A DNA stretch of 64,000 bases from Planctomycetales bacterium (GCA_026400835.1 JAPLOA010000083.1:21403-85402), one strand, 5' to 3'; positions 48,030 through 58,591 are shown, counted from the stretch's first letter. The notes: a model not told the origin generated them from the letters alone. Translations and numbers: made by a program.

Positions 48030-49010
48030 CTACATGCGGTAGGCGGGATTGTCCCGACTGAAGTCGATCGTGACCATTTCTTTTCCGAAATCAAGCTGCA
48101 GGAATGAGTAGTCCTCTATAAGAGTTTGTTCATCCAGTTCAGAGGCTGTCAGCCCTTCGGAATTCTCAGTCCAGGTATGATTGATCACTCGAAGAGGAAC
48201 ATGGTACCGGGCATCCAGCATCAGCAGGCTTTTACGATAGGTCTTGTTGAATTCCGGTGAGTCATATTCGTACAGGAAGCAATAGCATTTTCGATCGTCG
48301 AACTCTGTGTCTTCCAGACGCACGCATCGCACGCCGTGGCCATTTCTGATATCGTTCTGGCGATGCAAAACCAGCAGTTTGAGCATTCCGAGGATACCGG
48401 CTTCTGTCACTGGGTATCGGGCCTGAGCCATGGCTTCCGGGCTCGTCGGTTCAAGTTTGATCGCTGGCAGCAGGCGACCTTTGAACCCTCCCAGCTTCAC
48501 GCACATCTTTTTATCTTCATAGTCTTCGTTGTACAGCAACTGACGGCCTGTATCGCCGTTCTTCCATTTCATGTAGATGCCGAACGAAGGTAAGTGCCGG
48601 ACCTTCAAATCAATTGTCTGAGTTTCACTCAGGTCACCCTGGATGCGTTCCTGCTTGTTGAACACAACCGAGTACGCGTTGACATTTTCAATGAATCGTT
48701 GACCATCCTGCATCATGAGCAGAGAAAACTTGAGAGCATCATCGTTGTTCAGAATCATCCCGCCAGCCCCGGATGCGTGGCTACCGGATTCTTCACTGAC
48801 CGGAGACGTGAGCAGTGCTGCCGATTCAGCCGAAGCAATTGCTCCCGGTGGCAGCGGAACGTTATCAGAGGAAACTTCAGACCGACCGATATCTTCACCG
48901 GCCGGGACTGGGTCAAAACTGCAGAAGATTATGCCAAGGCTGATCGCCGAAACGCTCAGTGCGAGAAAATTGGATCGTCGGGAATTCTTACGGGGACAGA
49001 GTCGCGCCAT
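48030..49010 (-). CDS. exported DUF1571 protein
   Basis: 326 residues from ATG 49010, with AGAGGTG eight bases upstream; the frame extends 28 codons more with no start context. A signal/anchor segment is near residue 15-35 (NFLALSVSAISLGIIFCSF). The DUF1571 part spans ~105-325: NVNAYSVVFNKQERIQGDL, SFGIYMKWKNG, LGGFKGRLLPAIKLEPTSPE, RVINHTW and EDYSFLQLDF. The fold is lipoprotein-carrier (LolA)-like, so binding of hydrophobic molecules is possible, but function is unproven. Confidence 0.82.
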   Translation of the reverse strand: MARLCPRKNSRRSNFLALSVSAISLGIIFCSFDPVPAGEDIGRSEVSSDNVPLPPGAIASAESAALLTSPVSEESGSHASGAGGMILNNDDALKFSLLMMQDGQRFIENVNAYSVVFNKQERIQGDLSETQTIDLKVRHLPSFGIYMKWKNGDTGRQLLYNEDYEDKKMCVKLGGFKGRLLPAIKLEPTSPEAMAQARYPVTEAGILGMLKLLVLHRQNDIRNGHGVRCVRLEDTEFDDRKCYCFLYEYDSPEFNKTYRKSLLMLDARYHVPLRVINHTWTENSEGLTASELDEQTLIEDYSFLQLDFGKEMVTIDFSRDNPAYRM

Positions 49011-49668
49011 CGGGAACACACCTCTTTTGGGGAACGGCACTTTGATCAGTCCTGCCCAGTCAAAGTTACCGCAAAAACACCGTTGACCCGACATTCAGGT
49101 TGCCGTGGTCGTCATGTCGGTTTGATTCGCCGAAATCCCTTCCGGTTTCGTATAAGACGCAGACCAAGACGATCGCCCAATCCGCTTCTGACCGGAGTTC
49201 TGCGGGCCCACGCAGAACTACATAACGATTCTGAATTCAACCTGACGGCCCTGCGACATGCTGACTGCGGGAGTAGGGGGAATGCACCTGCACCGCGTCA
49301 GAAATGTCCGTGGTGATAGCACCACAAATGGGCAGCTTCGAAGAGAAATCAGCGAAATGTGGAGAGAATAGACAGGATGCTGAACAAGCGACTCGGCCAT
49401 TGTTCATCGTCCCGCAGTGATGATTCCGGCGCAATGTGAAGCGGCAATTATTGCGGGTTTAGAGGTCTCTCAGGATTCCGTATGATTAATCCGGCAAAGG
49501 CCGGAAATTCTCCCGGGTTTGACATCATCGTATGATCGGTCATCCTGCCGCTGTCGTCAAAGTTTGACGCGGTACGTAAACGAAGAAGTGTTGCGTCGGG
49601 GCTCGGTGCTGGAAGTCGCCGAGGCGTGTCGATCTTTGGTCGCTCTAAGAATTGTGGTGTTGTTTTCT
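49011..49668. other. intergenic region upstream of the ligase gene
   Basis: About 650 bases. Contains the possible promoter at 49458-49486. Frames open upstream of 49669 do not look coding. Confidence 0.4.
49458..49486 (+). promoter_or_regulatory. possible sigma-70 type promoter
   Basis: TTTAGA (49458-49463) and TATGAT (49481-49486) separated by 17 bases, about 180 bases before the start of the OleC-like gene. Four and five matches to the -35 and -10 consensus. Planctomycete promoters are poorly described, so this is tentative. Confidence 0.3.
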
Positions 49669-51351
49669 ATGTTCATTTCTCTGAATATTGCCGACCGCCT
49701 GCGGAAGTCGGCAGAGTCCGTGCCTCATCAGCGCGCGGTCGTGTTTCCGGAATCGCGTGATTCCATGGGCCGAGTTGCCTGGACGCATCTGTCATTTCAG
49801 GAGCTGGATAACGAAGTTGACGCGATCGCTCGAGGATTGGTTGCCATCGGAGTGCGCCCGGGCCATCGTATGGTGTTGATGGTTCGACCGTCGATTGAAT
49901 TCATTGCCCTGACATTTGCAATCTTCCGGACTGGCGCGGTCTGTACGCTGATTGATCCGGGCATGGGTAAGAGCAGCGTACTTCGTTGTCTTGATACAGT
50001 TGATCCTGATGGTTTTGTCGCCATCCGCCCGGTGCATATCGTCCTCAAACTGATGCCATGGAGATATCGGAATTCCAGACTCAACGTGATTGTGGGACCT
50101 CAGCGCCGTTCGCTTGGCTGCCCCAGTCTGCCTGAGGTGATTGCCATCGGGAGGCAGTCCGGCGAACCTCTGCCGCAAACGAAAGCGACAGATTCTGCCG
50201 CTATTATCTTCACCAGTGGCAGCACAGGTCCGCCTAAAGGAGTTCTCTACGAACACGGGATGTTCGATGCTCAGGTGGATTTGATTCAGGGGCATTACAA
50301 GCCTGAGTCCGGCGAAATTGATCTGCCTGGATTTCCTCTGTTTGCCTTATTCAATCTGGCGATGCAGATGACAACCGTAATTCCGGAAATGGATCCCACA
50401 CGTCCGGCGAAAGTTGATCCTGAAAAGATTCTGGAAGCCATTCGCAGCCAGGGGGTGACTCAGGCGTATGGTTCACCGGCTTTGTGGAATCGTGTCGGAC
50501 GATATTGTGAAGAACGCGGTTTGAAACTTCCAACTGTTCGTCGAGTGCTCTCAGCGGGGGCTCCCGTTCCGATTCATGTTCTGCAGCGTATGACGTCAGC
50601 ATTGTTGCCGCAGGCGGATGTCTATACGCCCTATGGTGCGACCGAATGTTTGCCAGTAGCCTCCATTGGCGGGCGAACGGTTCTGACCGAGACTGCCGCG
50701 TTAACGGCGACAGGACGCGGGACCTGTGTTGGTACGGTCTTTGACAGAATGGAGGTTCGCATTATTGCGACTTCATTTGACGTGCTGTCAGATATTGGTC
50801 TTACAAGAACACTTCCACAGGGCGAAATCGGCGAAATCATTGTTCGCGGTCCCGTGGCGACTCGTGAGTATTTCCGCCGGCCTGACGCGACATCGGCGGC
50901 AAAAATTCGAGATGGCGAATCATTCTGGCATCGTATGGGAGACGTCGGATATCTCGATGCGCATGGGCGGCTATGGTTTTGCGGACGCAAAGCTCATATC
51001 GTGTTTCCGAAAACCGGCCCGATGTATTCTGTCTGCTGTGAAGCGATTTTTAACAACCATCCTCGCATTTATCGCAGCGCGCTGGTTGGGATCGGTGAAA
51101 AAGGGTGTCAGGCGCCTGTGATCGTCGCAGAACCGGAAGCTGAACAGTTTCCGACGAATTCTGAAGACAGTGCTAAGTTGCGTCAGGAGTTGCTGAAGCT
51201 TGGCGGCGAGAACCCGGTAACTGCCGGCATTCGACAGATCCTGTTTCATCGTTCCCTGCCGGTCGATACGCGACACAACGTCAAAATCAATCGGGAAGCT
51301 CTGGCGGTCTGGGCGACGAAGGCCTTGCGCAATGTGGATCTGGAGAACTGA
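49669..51351 (+). CDS. oleC: acyl-AMP-forming ligase, OleC-like
   Basis: 560 residues from ATG 49669 ([19 protein letters not shown]); the frame is open 50 codons upstream without homology. It has the ANL-superfamily motifs [55 protein letters not shown] and, near the C-terminus, [29 protein letters not shown] and the late GPMYSV...AIF region are typical of OleC/fatty acyl ligases; OleC converts beta-hydroxy acids to beta-lactones in long-chain olefin synthesis. OleA, OleB and OleD are not in the window. A fatty-acyl ligase with another role is possible. Followed by a GNAT gene 20 bases later. Confidence 0.72.
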   Translation: MFISLNIADRLRKSAESVPHQRAVVFPESRDSMGRVAWTHLSFQELDNEVDAIARGLVAIGVRPGHRMVLMVRPSIEFIALTFAIFRTGAVCTLIDPGMGKSSVLRCLDTVDPDGFVAIRPVHIVLKLMPWRYRNSRLNVIVGPQRRSLGCPSLPEVIAIGRQSGEPLPQTKATDSAAIIFTSGSTGPPKGVLYEHGMFDAQVDLIQGHYKPESGEIDLPGFPLFALFNLAMQMTTVIPEMDPTRPAKVDPEKILEAIRSQGVTQAYGSPALWNRVGRYCEERGLKLPTVRRVLSAGAPVPIHVLQRMTSALLPQADVYTPYGATECLPVASIGGRTVLTETAALTATGRGTCVGTVFDRMEVRIIATSFDVLSDIGLTRTLPQGEIGEIIVRGPVATREYFRRPDATSAAKIRDGESFWHRMGDVGYLDAHGRLWFCGRKAHIVFPKTGPMYSVCCEAIFNNHPRIYRSALVGIGEKGCQAPVIVAEPEAEQFPTNSEDSAKLRQELLKLGGENPVTAGIRQILFHRSLPVDTRHNVKINREALAVWATKALRNVDLEN

Positions 51352-51371
51352 AGGAATCGGAGACTTTGATC

Positions 51372-51770
51372 ATGATCGATTATCAGTTGGAGCCAGAGCT
51401 TTCCGCAGAGGAATTTATTGACGTTCTCGTTCGTTCAACGCTGGGTGAGCGACGACCTGTTGATGATCGTGAACGCATTGAGTCGATGTTGAAAAATGCT
51501 GATCTCATCGTGACTGCACGTTCAAATGGTCGGCTGGTTGGCGTGAGTCGAGCGATCACAGATTTTGCTTTCTGCACTTACCTGTCAGATCTCGCTGTCG
51601 ATGAGTCCTGTCAGAAGCAGGGAATTGGTCGTAAGCTGATTGAGCAGACTCATGAGGCAGCTGGTTTGATGACTCGCCTGATTCTGATCGCCGCCCCCAA
51701 AGCGAGATCCTACTACCCGCATATTGGCATGGTGCCGCATGATTCCTGTTGGATGCGAGATCCGGCTTGA
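51372..51770 (+). CDS. GNAT-family N-acetyltransferase
   Basis: 132 residues from ATG 51372, with GGAG nine bases upstream; TTG 51366 is in frame. Core has [20 protein letters not shown], then [20 protein letters not shown], whose Q-x-x-G-I-G is the acetyl-CoA pyrophosphate loop. It is small, with an unknown substrate. Starts 20 bases after the ligase, so the two are probably co-transcribed. Confidence 0.85.
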   Translation: MIDYQLEPELSAEEFIDVLVRSTLGERRPVDDRERIESMLKNADLIVTARSNGRLVGVSRAITDFAFCTYLSDLAVDESCQKQGIGRKLIEQTHEAAGLMTRLILIAAPKARSYYPHIGMVPHDSCWMRDPA

Positions 51771-51978
51771 AGCAGGTTTGCAGCTGAGTTTTATCAGCCG
51801 CTGGGGAGTAGCGGTCTGACTTTTGCCGCGTGACGTTCTCCGACCGTCTGCGTGTCTGGCGGGAAAAATTTGTTGCTGCGAGTGAATCGCTGCTTTTCTG
51901 CTGCTATCCTGCCACGGAACCTTCAGAGGCTGATCCGATCGTCAATTTTGCACTTTTGCTTCGAAAACAGGATAACTC

Positions 51979-52896
51979 ATGCAGACCACAGCTTTTCAAC
52001 CGGAACATTTCCGACGATCGGTTCTTGCCGTGCCGCCACTGGCGCGAGGCGTCAATGATAAGATCTGCCCAACGGAAAATGAAAAGCTGATTCGCCACAT
52101 CGAAGCTGGTGGTGTGTCTATGCTGTTGTATGGCGGTAACGCCAACTTTTACCACATCCGTCCCAGTGAGTTCGGGGACTTGCTGGAGATGTTGCAGGAT
52201 GTCGCGGCTGAGGGGACTTTAGTTGTTCCGTCTGTTGGGCCAGCTTATGGGACAATGATGGATCAGGCCGACATCTTTAAGAAGACATCATATCCCACCG
52301 TCATGGTGTTGCCGACAAAAGCGATCATGACAGAAGCCGGCCTGATGACAGGATTTCGTCGCTTCGTCGAAGCGATCAATCGCCCGGCTGTGCTTTACAT
52401 TAAAGAAGAAGGCTACATCAGTCCGGAAGGTGCTGCTGAATTGGTTCGTGACGGACTTGTGTCCTTCATTAAGTATGCGATCGTTCGCAACGATACGGCT
52501 GACGACGAGTATCTGTCACGACTGGTGACGATGGTGGATCCGAAACTTATTTGCAGTGGTATCGGTGAGCAGCCCGCGTTGATTCACCTCACGAAGTTTC
52601 GCCTGAATGGATTTACCTCCGGCTGCGTTTGCGTCAATCCGGCTCTGTCGCAAAAGTTGTTGAAGGCGATCTGTGACGGCGACTTTGATACTGCCGAGGC
52701 GATCCGCAAGATCTTCCTGCCTCTCGAAAACCTTCGCAACGAAGTGAACCCGATTCGAGTTCTGCATGAAGCCGTGGCGTTGGCAGGTATTGCTGAGACG
52801 GGCAAACATCTGCCTCTGCTGTCCGGGTTAACAGATACGACTGCAGACAGAGTCAGGGCGACGGCCCGCGAACTTCTGGCCGCAACTTATTCCTAG
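51979..52896 (+). CDS. DapA/NanA-family class I aldolase-like protein
   Basis: 305 residues. Starts SVLAVPPLARGVNDKICPTE; LLYGGNANFYHI stands in place of the usual GTTGE motif; the Schiff-base lysine is probably in FIKYAIVRND; a late TSGCVCVNPALSQKLL gives the tail. As with the gene at 10891 the active-site loop is not that of canonical DapA, so it probably acts on another keto-acid. Neighbours: cupredoxin-like and DUF4432 genes on the same strand. A short unannotated gap of about 210 bases precedes it. Confidence 0.82.
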   Translation: MQTTAFQPEHFRRSVLAVPPLARGVNDKICPTENEKLIRHIEAGGVSMLLYGGNANFYHIRPSEFGDLLEMLQDVAAEGTLVVPSVGPAYGTMMDQADIFKKTSYPTVMVLPTKAIMTEAGLMTGFRRFVEAINRPAVLYIKEEGYISPEGAAELVRDGLVSFIKYAIVRNDTADDEYLSRLVTMVDPKLICSGIGEQPALIHLTKFRLNGFTSGCVCVNPALSQKLLKAICDGDFDTAEAIRKIFLPLENLRNEVNPIRVLHEAVALAGIAETGKHLPLLSGLTDTTADRVRATARELLAATYS

Positions 52897-52958
52897 CGGA
52901 CCAATGAGAATGTCTGCAAGTGCTCTTTCTCAGTTGTCAACAAACAGAATGATCTTCA

Positions 52959-53741
52959 ATGAACCTTCGTCGGTGCTGTCTGGTCCTGTGTCTCAGCGTG
53001 TTGCCGACATCTGCGTTTGCGCAGGAGTGGGGAACGGTCAAAGGGCGACTTGTCTTTGGCGGTGATGCGCCTGAGCCAGTCGTGCTGGAGATTGAACGGG
53101 ACGCGGACGTTTGCGGCAGGTACGAGCTGATTGATGAGTCTCTGATTGTGAACAAGGACAATCTTGGTCTGCGTTATGTGGCGATTTGGCTGGATACGAA
53201 AGAAAAACTTTCGATCCATCCCGACTCTCTTGTGCCGCCGAAAGAAATCCCGGTTCTGGATAACAAAGGCTGTCGGTTCGAACCGCATATGCTGGCGATT
53301 CGAACCGATCAGGTGATGCATCTGACAAATTCTGATTCTGTGGCTCACAATGCCGCTGTCTACGTGCGGCGTTCAACGCCGTTCAGCGAGATCATTCCTC
53401 AGACTCAGCCGTTAGAAAAGAAGTTCACGAAGCCTGAGACTTTGCCAACACGGGTCGATTGTTCCATTCATGCGTGGATGAAGGCATGGCTGATTATTTC
53501 TGATCATCCTTATGTGGCCATCACGGATGCAGATGGGAACTTTGAGTTGAAGAACGTTCCTGCCGGTGAGTGGAAATTCAAATTCTGGCATGAACGTCCT
53601 GGATACTTGCAGAATGTCAGGCAGGGCGATTCTGCAGTTCCGATAGACAAAGGTGTTTGGACGCTCAAAGTTGAAGGATTAAAAACTCTTGACCTCGGTG
53701 ACTTAACCGCTGCAGCGGAACAGTTCAAGGGAAAAAAATAA
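52959..53741 (+). CDS. exported cupredoxin-like protein
   Basis: 260 residues. Signal peptide MNLRRCCLVLCLSVLPTSAF, cleaved after FAQ. The first ~80 residues of the mature part are beta-rich (GTVKGRLVFGGDAPEPV). A type-1 copper-like site is seen: His in SVAHNAAVY, then Cys, His and Met in DCSIHAWMKAW. The C-terminal ~80 residues resemble a carboxypeptidase regulatory domain (ITDADGNFELKNVPAGEWKF). These planctomycete proteins are often labelled methylamine utilization or plastocyanin-like; the electron-transfer partner is unknown. Confidence 0.82.
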   Translation: MNLRRCCLVLCLSVLPTSAFAQEWGTVKGRLVFGGDAPEPVVLEIERDADVCGRYELIDESLIVNKDNLGLRYVAIWLDTKEKLSIHPDSLVPPKEIPVLDNKGCRFEPHMLAIRTDQVMHLTNSDSVAHNAAVYVRRSTPFSEIIPQTQPLEKKFTKPETLPTRVDCSIHAWMKAWLIISDHPYVAITDADGNFELKNVPAGEWKFKFWHERPGYLQNVRQGDSAVPIDKGVWTLKVEGLKTLDLGDLTAAAEQFKGKK

Positions 53742-53794
53742 CATAACTCTGCTCCTGCAGCCTGGTTTTCTTTCTTACTGGAGAAATCGAAGTC

Positions 53795-54961
53795 ATGCCA
53801 ATTGTTCAGCACGATCTACTTAATGTTGATCTCGGTATTCACGATGTCGTTTCGCGACTTTCCAACGCCAACAATGCAGCCTGTGTTTCGATGCACCGGC
53901 TTGTGGGGGGGCTTTCGGATGGCGTGGATGTCGTGACCGTCAACAACGGCCGGATGTCGCTGCAGTTGCTGCCGACTCGAGGTATGGGCGTTTGGAAGGG
54001 AGAGGTCGATGGCGTCCCCGTTCGCTGGAATTCTCCCGTTGAACGTCCCGTGAATCCGGCGTTTGTCGACCAGATGCGTCGCGGTGGCATCGGCTGGCTG
54101 GACGGCTTCAATGAACTCATCTGTCGTTGCGGTCTTGCATGGCACGGTGCTCCGGGAACAGACACGATTGTAGATGACAACGGAAAGGTCATCTCAGAGC
54201 AATTTCTGCCTCTTCATGGACGCGTTGCCAACATCCCTGCTCATCGAGTCACTGCGACAGTGGATACAGATCGACTTTCAGTGACGGGAGTTGTTGACGA
54301 AGGTTGTCTGTTTGGAGGACGTCTTCGGCTTGAGTCCACTCTGACGACCATGGTTGACTCGGCCGAGTTTGAGTTGACCGATGTGGTTACCAATTCTGGT
54401 GCTCAACCGGCTGAAGTGGAAATGCTTTACCACTGCAATATTGGTGAACCGTTTCTTGGCGAAGGTTCCATGTGTCATACCGCTTCCAGCGAAGTTGCAC
54501 CTCGAAATGAGCGAGCGGCGGAAGGACTGAGCATGTGGAATTTGTATCAGGGGCCAACCAAAGGATACGCCGAACAGGTCTATTACACGAAGGCCGCCAC
54601 GGATTCATCCGGTGAAGGGGTGGCTGTTTTGTGTGACGCCAATTCAGAACGAGCGTTCGTGGTTCGTTTCGATACGTCGACGCTTCCGTGGTTCATTCTC
54701 TGGAAGAATACTCAGGCCACTGAAGATGGCTACGTCACAGGCCTCGAGCCGGGCAGCAGCTTCCCGAATCCTCGCGGAACTGAACGCAAAGGCGGACGAG
54801 TTATCTCATTGGGAGCAGGAGAATCCGTGACCTTTCGCCTGCGATTCGAAGTCGCCACAGAAAGATCACGTGTGCGAGCCATTCTTGACGAAGTCACTGC
54901 TCTCCAGGTGGCAACTCCGCGAACCGTTCACGATGCACCGAAGCCGGAATGGATTCCGTAA
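53795..54961 (+). CDS. DUF4432 (aldose-epimerase-like) protein
   Basis: 388 residues. DUF4432/galactose-mutarotase-like: LPTRGMGVWKGEVDGVPVRW, FNELICRCGLAWHG, LPLHGRVANIPAHRV, MLYHCNIGEPFLGEGS and GLEPGSSFPNPRGTER. His and Glu residues of the epimerase site are present. Probably acts on a sugar; substrate unknown. It follows the cupredoxin gene by 53 bases, probably in the same operon. The end faces purA across an inverted repeat. Confidence 0.88.
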   Translation: MPIVQHDLLNVDLGIHDVVSRLSNANNAACVSMHRLVGGLSDGVDVVTVNNGRMSLQLLPTRGMGVWKGEVDGVPVRWNSPVERPVNPAFVDQMRRGGIGWLDGFNELICRCGLAWHGAPGTDTIVDDNGKVISEQFLPLHGRVANIPAHRVTATVDTDRLSVTGVVDEGCLFGGRLRLESTLTTMVDSAEFELTDVVTNSGAQPAEVEMLYHCNIGEPFLGEGSMCHTASSEVAPRNERAAEGLSMWNLYQGPTKGYAEQVYYTKAATDSSGEGVAVLCDANSERAFVVRFDTSTLPWFILWKNTQATEDGYVTGLEPGSSFPNPRGTERKGGRVISLGAGESVTFRLRFEVATERSRVRAILDEVTALQVATPRTVHDAPKPEWIP

Positions 54962-54978
54962 CAGAGTTGTGGAGTTTT

Positions 54979-55150
54979 TTTAATCACGAAAGACACGAAA
55001 GGAATCGCAGAAGCAGTGCGGTCAGTTGAATGGCCGAGTGGTGTCTTGTCGAGCCTCTGTTCAAGACACTGACAAAGCCGGAATTCCTGGAGCCTGCCTA
55101 CCCGGATTGGGCCCTGCGATTTTTCGTGTCTGTAGTGTGTTTCGTGGTTC
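54979..55150. repeat. inverted repeat between convergent genes
   Basis: A left arm around 54982-55010 (CACGAAAGACACGAAAGG region) is matched in reverse complement by 55114-55150 (gapped, several differences), around a ~100-base centre. It lies between DUF4432 and purA. The repeated CACGAAA words suggest a dispersed element. No gene inside. Confidence 0.5.
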
Positions 55151-55243
55151 AAACCTACGATTCAATGCCTTCGAAACCACGAATCCCCGCGATCGCTCTC
55201 CTCATGCTCTGCCTGAAGTTTCTGGATGAATATTCGCCGTCTG

Positions 55244-56527
55244 CTACGACATGCGAATTGTCTGGGACCGATCCGGCCCTACAGAGACAAACTCGATCGG
55301 CTTCTGAACGATCTCTTCGATCGCTCGGCAATACTGCTGAGCCGACTCGGGCAGCTTTGAGAATTCAGTGATCCCGGTGATGTCTTCCTGCCAGCCGGGA
55401 ACTCGTCGTAAAACTGGTCTGGCGGCCGCCAGATCTTCGCAGCGGCTTGGCAGTGTGCGAGTGACCTGACCACGAATCTCGTAAGCTTCGCACACGAACA
55501 ATTCGTCGAAACCACTCAGCACATCCAGCAGTGCGATTGTAATCGAATCAACTCCGCTGATCCTTGCGCTGTAACGAGTGGCGACAGCATCGAACCAGCC
55601 GCAGCGACGAGGACGCCCGGTCACGGTGCCGAACTCGTTTCCTGCGATCCGAATTCTCTGGCCGATTTCGTTGTCGAGTTCTGACGGGAACGGTCCTCCG
55701 CCAACTCGCGTTGTGTAGGCCTTTGCGACACCAATCATCTTCACGATGGCTCGTTCGGGAACTCCACTGCCATTGTGAATTCCACAACCGGAACTGTTGG
55801 ATGACGTGACGTATGGGAACGTTCCGTGATCGACGTCCAGAAGACTTCCCTGAGCACCTTCGAACAGCAGCCACTTGCCGGCATCGAGTGCATCCAGCAG
55901 ATAGGTTGTCGTGTCAGCCACCATCGGGCGAACTCGATCTGCCGCCGTGGAGTATTCTGCGATGATCTCGTCACAATTCATCTGCGGTCCATCAGGATCG
56001 AGTGCGTTCAGGATTTTCTGCTTGAACGGCACAATCTCTTTGACCTTCGCAGCAAAAGTATCGCGGCAAATCAGATCGCCAACGCGCACCGCGTGCGACC
56101 GACCGACCTTATCGCGGTAGCAGGTGCCGATTCCGCGCATTGTGGTTCCGATGGCGGAGCTGCCGCGAGATTTTTCCAGAGCTGCTTCTTCCAGGAGATG
56201 CCACGGACAGATCACATGGGCTCGGTCGCTGACCATCAGACGCGACGAACAATCATGGCTGCCGGCTATGAGGCCATCCAGCTCTTTCAGCAAAGCCAGC
56301 GGATTGACGACGACGCCCGGGGCAATCACCGACTTCACATGGCTTTGCAGGATGCCGGTCGGGAGCAGACTGAGTTTATAGGTTCTCCCGTCAAACTTCA
56401 CTGTGTGCCCGGCGTTGTTGCCGCCTTGATAGCGGACAACGATGTCATGACGTTCCGTCAGGATATCGACGATTTTTCCTTTGGCTTCGTCACCCCACTG
56501 CAAACCAATCACAGATGTTGCCGGCAC
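55244..56527 (-). CDS. purA: adenylosuccinate synthase
   Basis: 427 residues from GTG 56527, which gives [18 protein letters not shown] at the normal N-terminus; ATG 56575 would add 16. Motifs: [13 protein letters not shown], the [15 protein letters not shown] loop, [33 protein letters not shown] and [20 protein letters not shown]. It makes adenylosuccinate from IMP, Asp and GTP, the first step to AMP. The P-loop has WGDEAKGK instead of GDEGKGK. Upstream, a perfect GGTTTC/GAAACC inverted repeat sits at 56553-56569, near the alternative start. Confidence 0.95.
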   Translation of the reverse strand: MPATSVIGLQWGDEAKGKIVDILTERHDIVVRYQGGNNAGHTVKFDGRTYKLSLLPTGILQSHVKSVIAPGVVVNPLALLKELDGLIAGSHDCSSRLMVSDRAHVICPWHLLEEAALEKSRGSSAIGTTMRGIGTCYRDKVGRSHAVRVGDLICRDTFAAKVKEIVPFKQKILNALDPDGPQMNCDEIIAEYSTAADRVRPMVADTTTYLLDALDAGKWLLFEGAQGSLLDVDHGTFPYVTSSNSSGCGIHNGSGVPERAIVKMIGVAKAYTTRVGGGPFPSELDNEIGQRIRIAGNEFGTVTGRPRRCGWFDAVATRYSARISGVDSITIALLDVLSGFDELFVCEAYEIRGQVTRTLPSRCEDLAAARPVLRRVPGWQEDITGITEFSKLPESAQQYCRAIEEIVQKPIEFVSVGPDRSQTIRMS

Positions 56528-56806
56528 AAGAACGCTCGCAAAGAAAACAGGTGGTTTCAAAAAGAAACCGGACATCGGCACGCACCGACATCCGGTCAGG
56601 AGTAACCCCGATTGTACAGGTCGGAAACCGAATCCCAAATGTCCGCACGTTTTTTTTGAAAAGCGACACACTTTGTCGGGCGGCGTCTCAGGGACAAAAA
56701 TGGGGAAAGTCGGCTGATTTCAATTGTCTGGACGTTTCCCTGCGCATCCTTTGAGGTTTCGTACAATTTCGAAGTCCCTGGCCTGCCCTGCCGTTCGCGG
56801 CCAGAA

Positions 56807-58159
56807 CTATTCATCAAACTTTGGTCCCGGCTTCTTTTTCGATTTCTCCATTCCCGGAGCCATCATCAGAGGACTCTCCATCTCCATCGAGTCCATTTGT
56901 TTGGAGCCCATCTTCTTGTCATTCGTTTCTGAGTCGCCCATTTCTGAGTCGCCCATTTCGTCGCCATCCATCATCGCCTTCTTCTTTGGCGTGCCCATTC
57001 CCGGCTCGTCCATTTCCCCTTCGCCGGATTCCATCTTCGAATCTGAGGGCTCTTCAGTCGACATCTTCTCCTCGGACGACTCCGAAGACATTTCTCCGTC
57101 GGGGGCCATTTCTGTCGAGTCGGAGTCTTTCTGTTTCTCACTGCTGTCAGCTTCAGGAGCCACCACGGGAGGACGACTGATTCCCGAAACGACGCCCGTG
57201 AATTCACCGGCGAATAGCTTCGATTTGTCTGAGAGTGTCCGTCCACGAATTGGAAACGACTGTGTCTCGCGAGGCAGGCAGAAATACAATGTGCCCTTGT
57301 CATCTTCGTACGAGCACGGGATTTGACGATTTGCTGCTTCAGCCATCACCACGTAACTCAATGCGTTACCTGAGGCGTTGATACCAACATTGTCGCGAAC
57401 GCTCAATCCATCGATTTGCAGCTTTTCACCACCAATCTGAGCGAGCTTGTCACGACAGTAGTCTGCCAGATTCTCATGCAACAACGCGATTCGCTTCGTG
57501 TTGATGGCGGCTCGCTCTTTTTTGAGCCAGAGTGCAAGGGCCTTATTGGCCGACGTGTCGACAGCAAACCATTCATTGCCTGCACCAGCCGTCAGTCGTA
57601 CCTCAATTCCGTCTGCTGTGCCGATCAGGCGGCACGTCATGATTTCACTTTGAAGGGTTTCCGGTGTCATCGCAAGGAAATCGCGAAGAGTCGCTTCATC
57701 GTCAGGAGAGAGTCCCGTATCGGCCCACGGAATTGTTACTCCTGGCAGATTCTTTTCTTCCAGTCGTCGAGCCACCAGTTCGCCACTGAGTTCCGGAAGA
57801 CTGCCAGTCACACTGAAAAAGATCACCGCCAATAGAATCAGGAAACCAAGGACCGGCATGCCGACCACCAACGCGCGGCTTGGCCGTCGACGAGCAGGAC
57901 GACGATGGCGCACGGGAGATGTTGGAGGCGCTGGAACGGCAAAGATTTCTGTTTGAGGCAATGCTCCGGGAATCGCCGGCGACTGAATAGCCGTGATCGG
58001 GGACGATGATGCATCCGGAACCGTTGTGCTTCCCGGGCGAACGACAAGCGGGACCAGAAGTCGCGTATCACACTTGGGGCACCGGCCTTGTTTCCCGCCG
58101 TACGCATCCGGAACCCGGATCGTCGCCGTGCAATATGGACAGTCGAATTCAATAGCCAT
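56807..58159 (-). CDS. zinc-ribbon membrane protein with Met-rich acidic tail
   Basis: 450 residues. The N-terminus is a zinc ribbon (FDCPYCTATIRVP...CPKCDTRLLVP). A membrane segment lies at about 98-120 (ALVVGMPVLGFLILLAVIFF). The ectodomain (~130-350) is alpha/beta with no recognised family. From ~350 the chain turns into a Glu/Ser/Met tail with repeated DGEMSSESSEEKMST-like and EMGDSEMGDSE-like units, ending in Lys/Pro-rich SKKKPGPKFDE. Such zinc-ribbon/membrane proteins are common but uncharacterised in planctomycetes. Confidence 0.72.
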   Translation of the reverse strand: MAIEFDCPYCTATIRVPDAYGGKQGRCPKCDTRLLVPLVVRPGSTTVPDASSSPITAIQSPAIPGALPQTEIFAVPAPPTSPVRHRRPARRRPSRALVVGMPVLGFLILLAVIFFSVTGSLPELSGELVARRLEEKNLPGVTIPWADTGLSPDDEATLRDFLAMTPETLQSEIMTCRLIGTADGIEVRLTAGAGNEWFAVDTSANKALALWLKKERAAINTKRIALLHENLADYCRDKLAQIGGEKLQIDGLSVRDNVGINASGNALSYVVMAEAANRQIPCSYEDDKGTLYFCLPRETQSFPIRGRTLSDKSKLFAGEFTGVVSGISRPPVVAPEADSSEKQKDSDSTEMAPDGEMSSESSEEKMSTEEPSDSKMESGEGEMDEPGMGTPKKKAMMDGDEMGDSEMGDSETNDKKMGSKQMDSMEMESPLMMAPGMEKSKKKPGPKFDE

Positions 58160-58591
58160 CTTGAAACCTCATAGGCGAACAGCGAGTCGAAATGACTCGC
58201 CCTGCTAAGCACTCATGAAAACCAACGGTTCGTGCTGAAGCCATTTCTCGATTGATGCTGGTGAGTCATCAATTCTGCCTCTGGCCGCTGGCGTCCATGC
58301 ATTGGCGACGCCGAACACTTGTTGACCGTGATTTTTCCAGTTTTGACGTTGTCATTGTGCGAAATGAATCGCGTTGATGACAGAGTTCTCAATCTTCAGA
58401 CAGTGACTTGCCGTATTCCTGCAGAACTTCAGCAAAAGCTCAAGGTTCACAGGTCAGAACGCAACAAAACATTCCAGATGTAACGGTTGCAACGACGATG
58501 CAGACAACGAGGCCGCATCGTGGGGAACCAGCTTCGGCAGTTTTTGCCGATTTGTGTATGTGCCCCGCATTTCTCTTAGGCAGTCACCTTC
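58160..58591. other. intergenic, no gene recognised
   Basis: About 430 bases between divergent genes; presumably both promoters. No repeat noticed. Confidence 0.4.

Noticed and set aside
55826..56605. 259-codon frame antisense to purA
   Set aside because: Covers the conserved purA gene; composition is that of a mirror frame.
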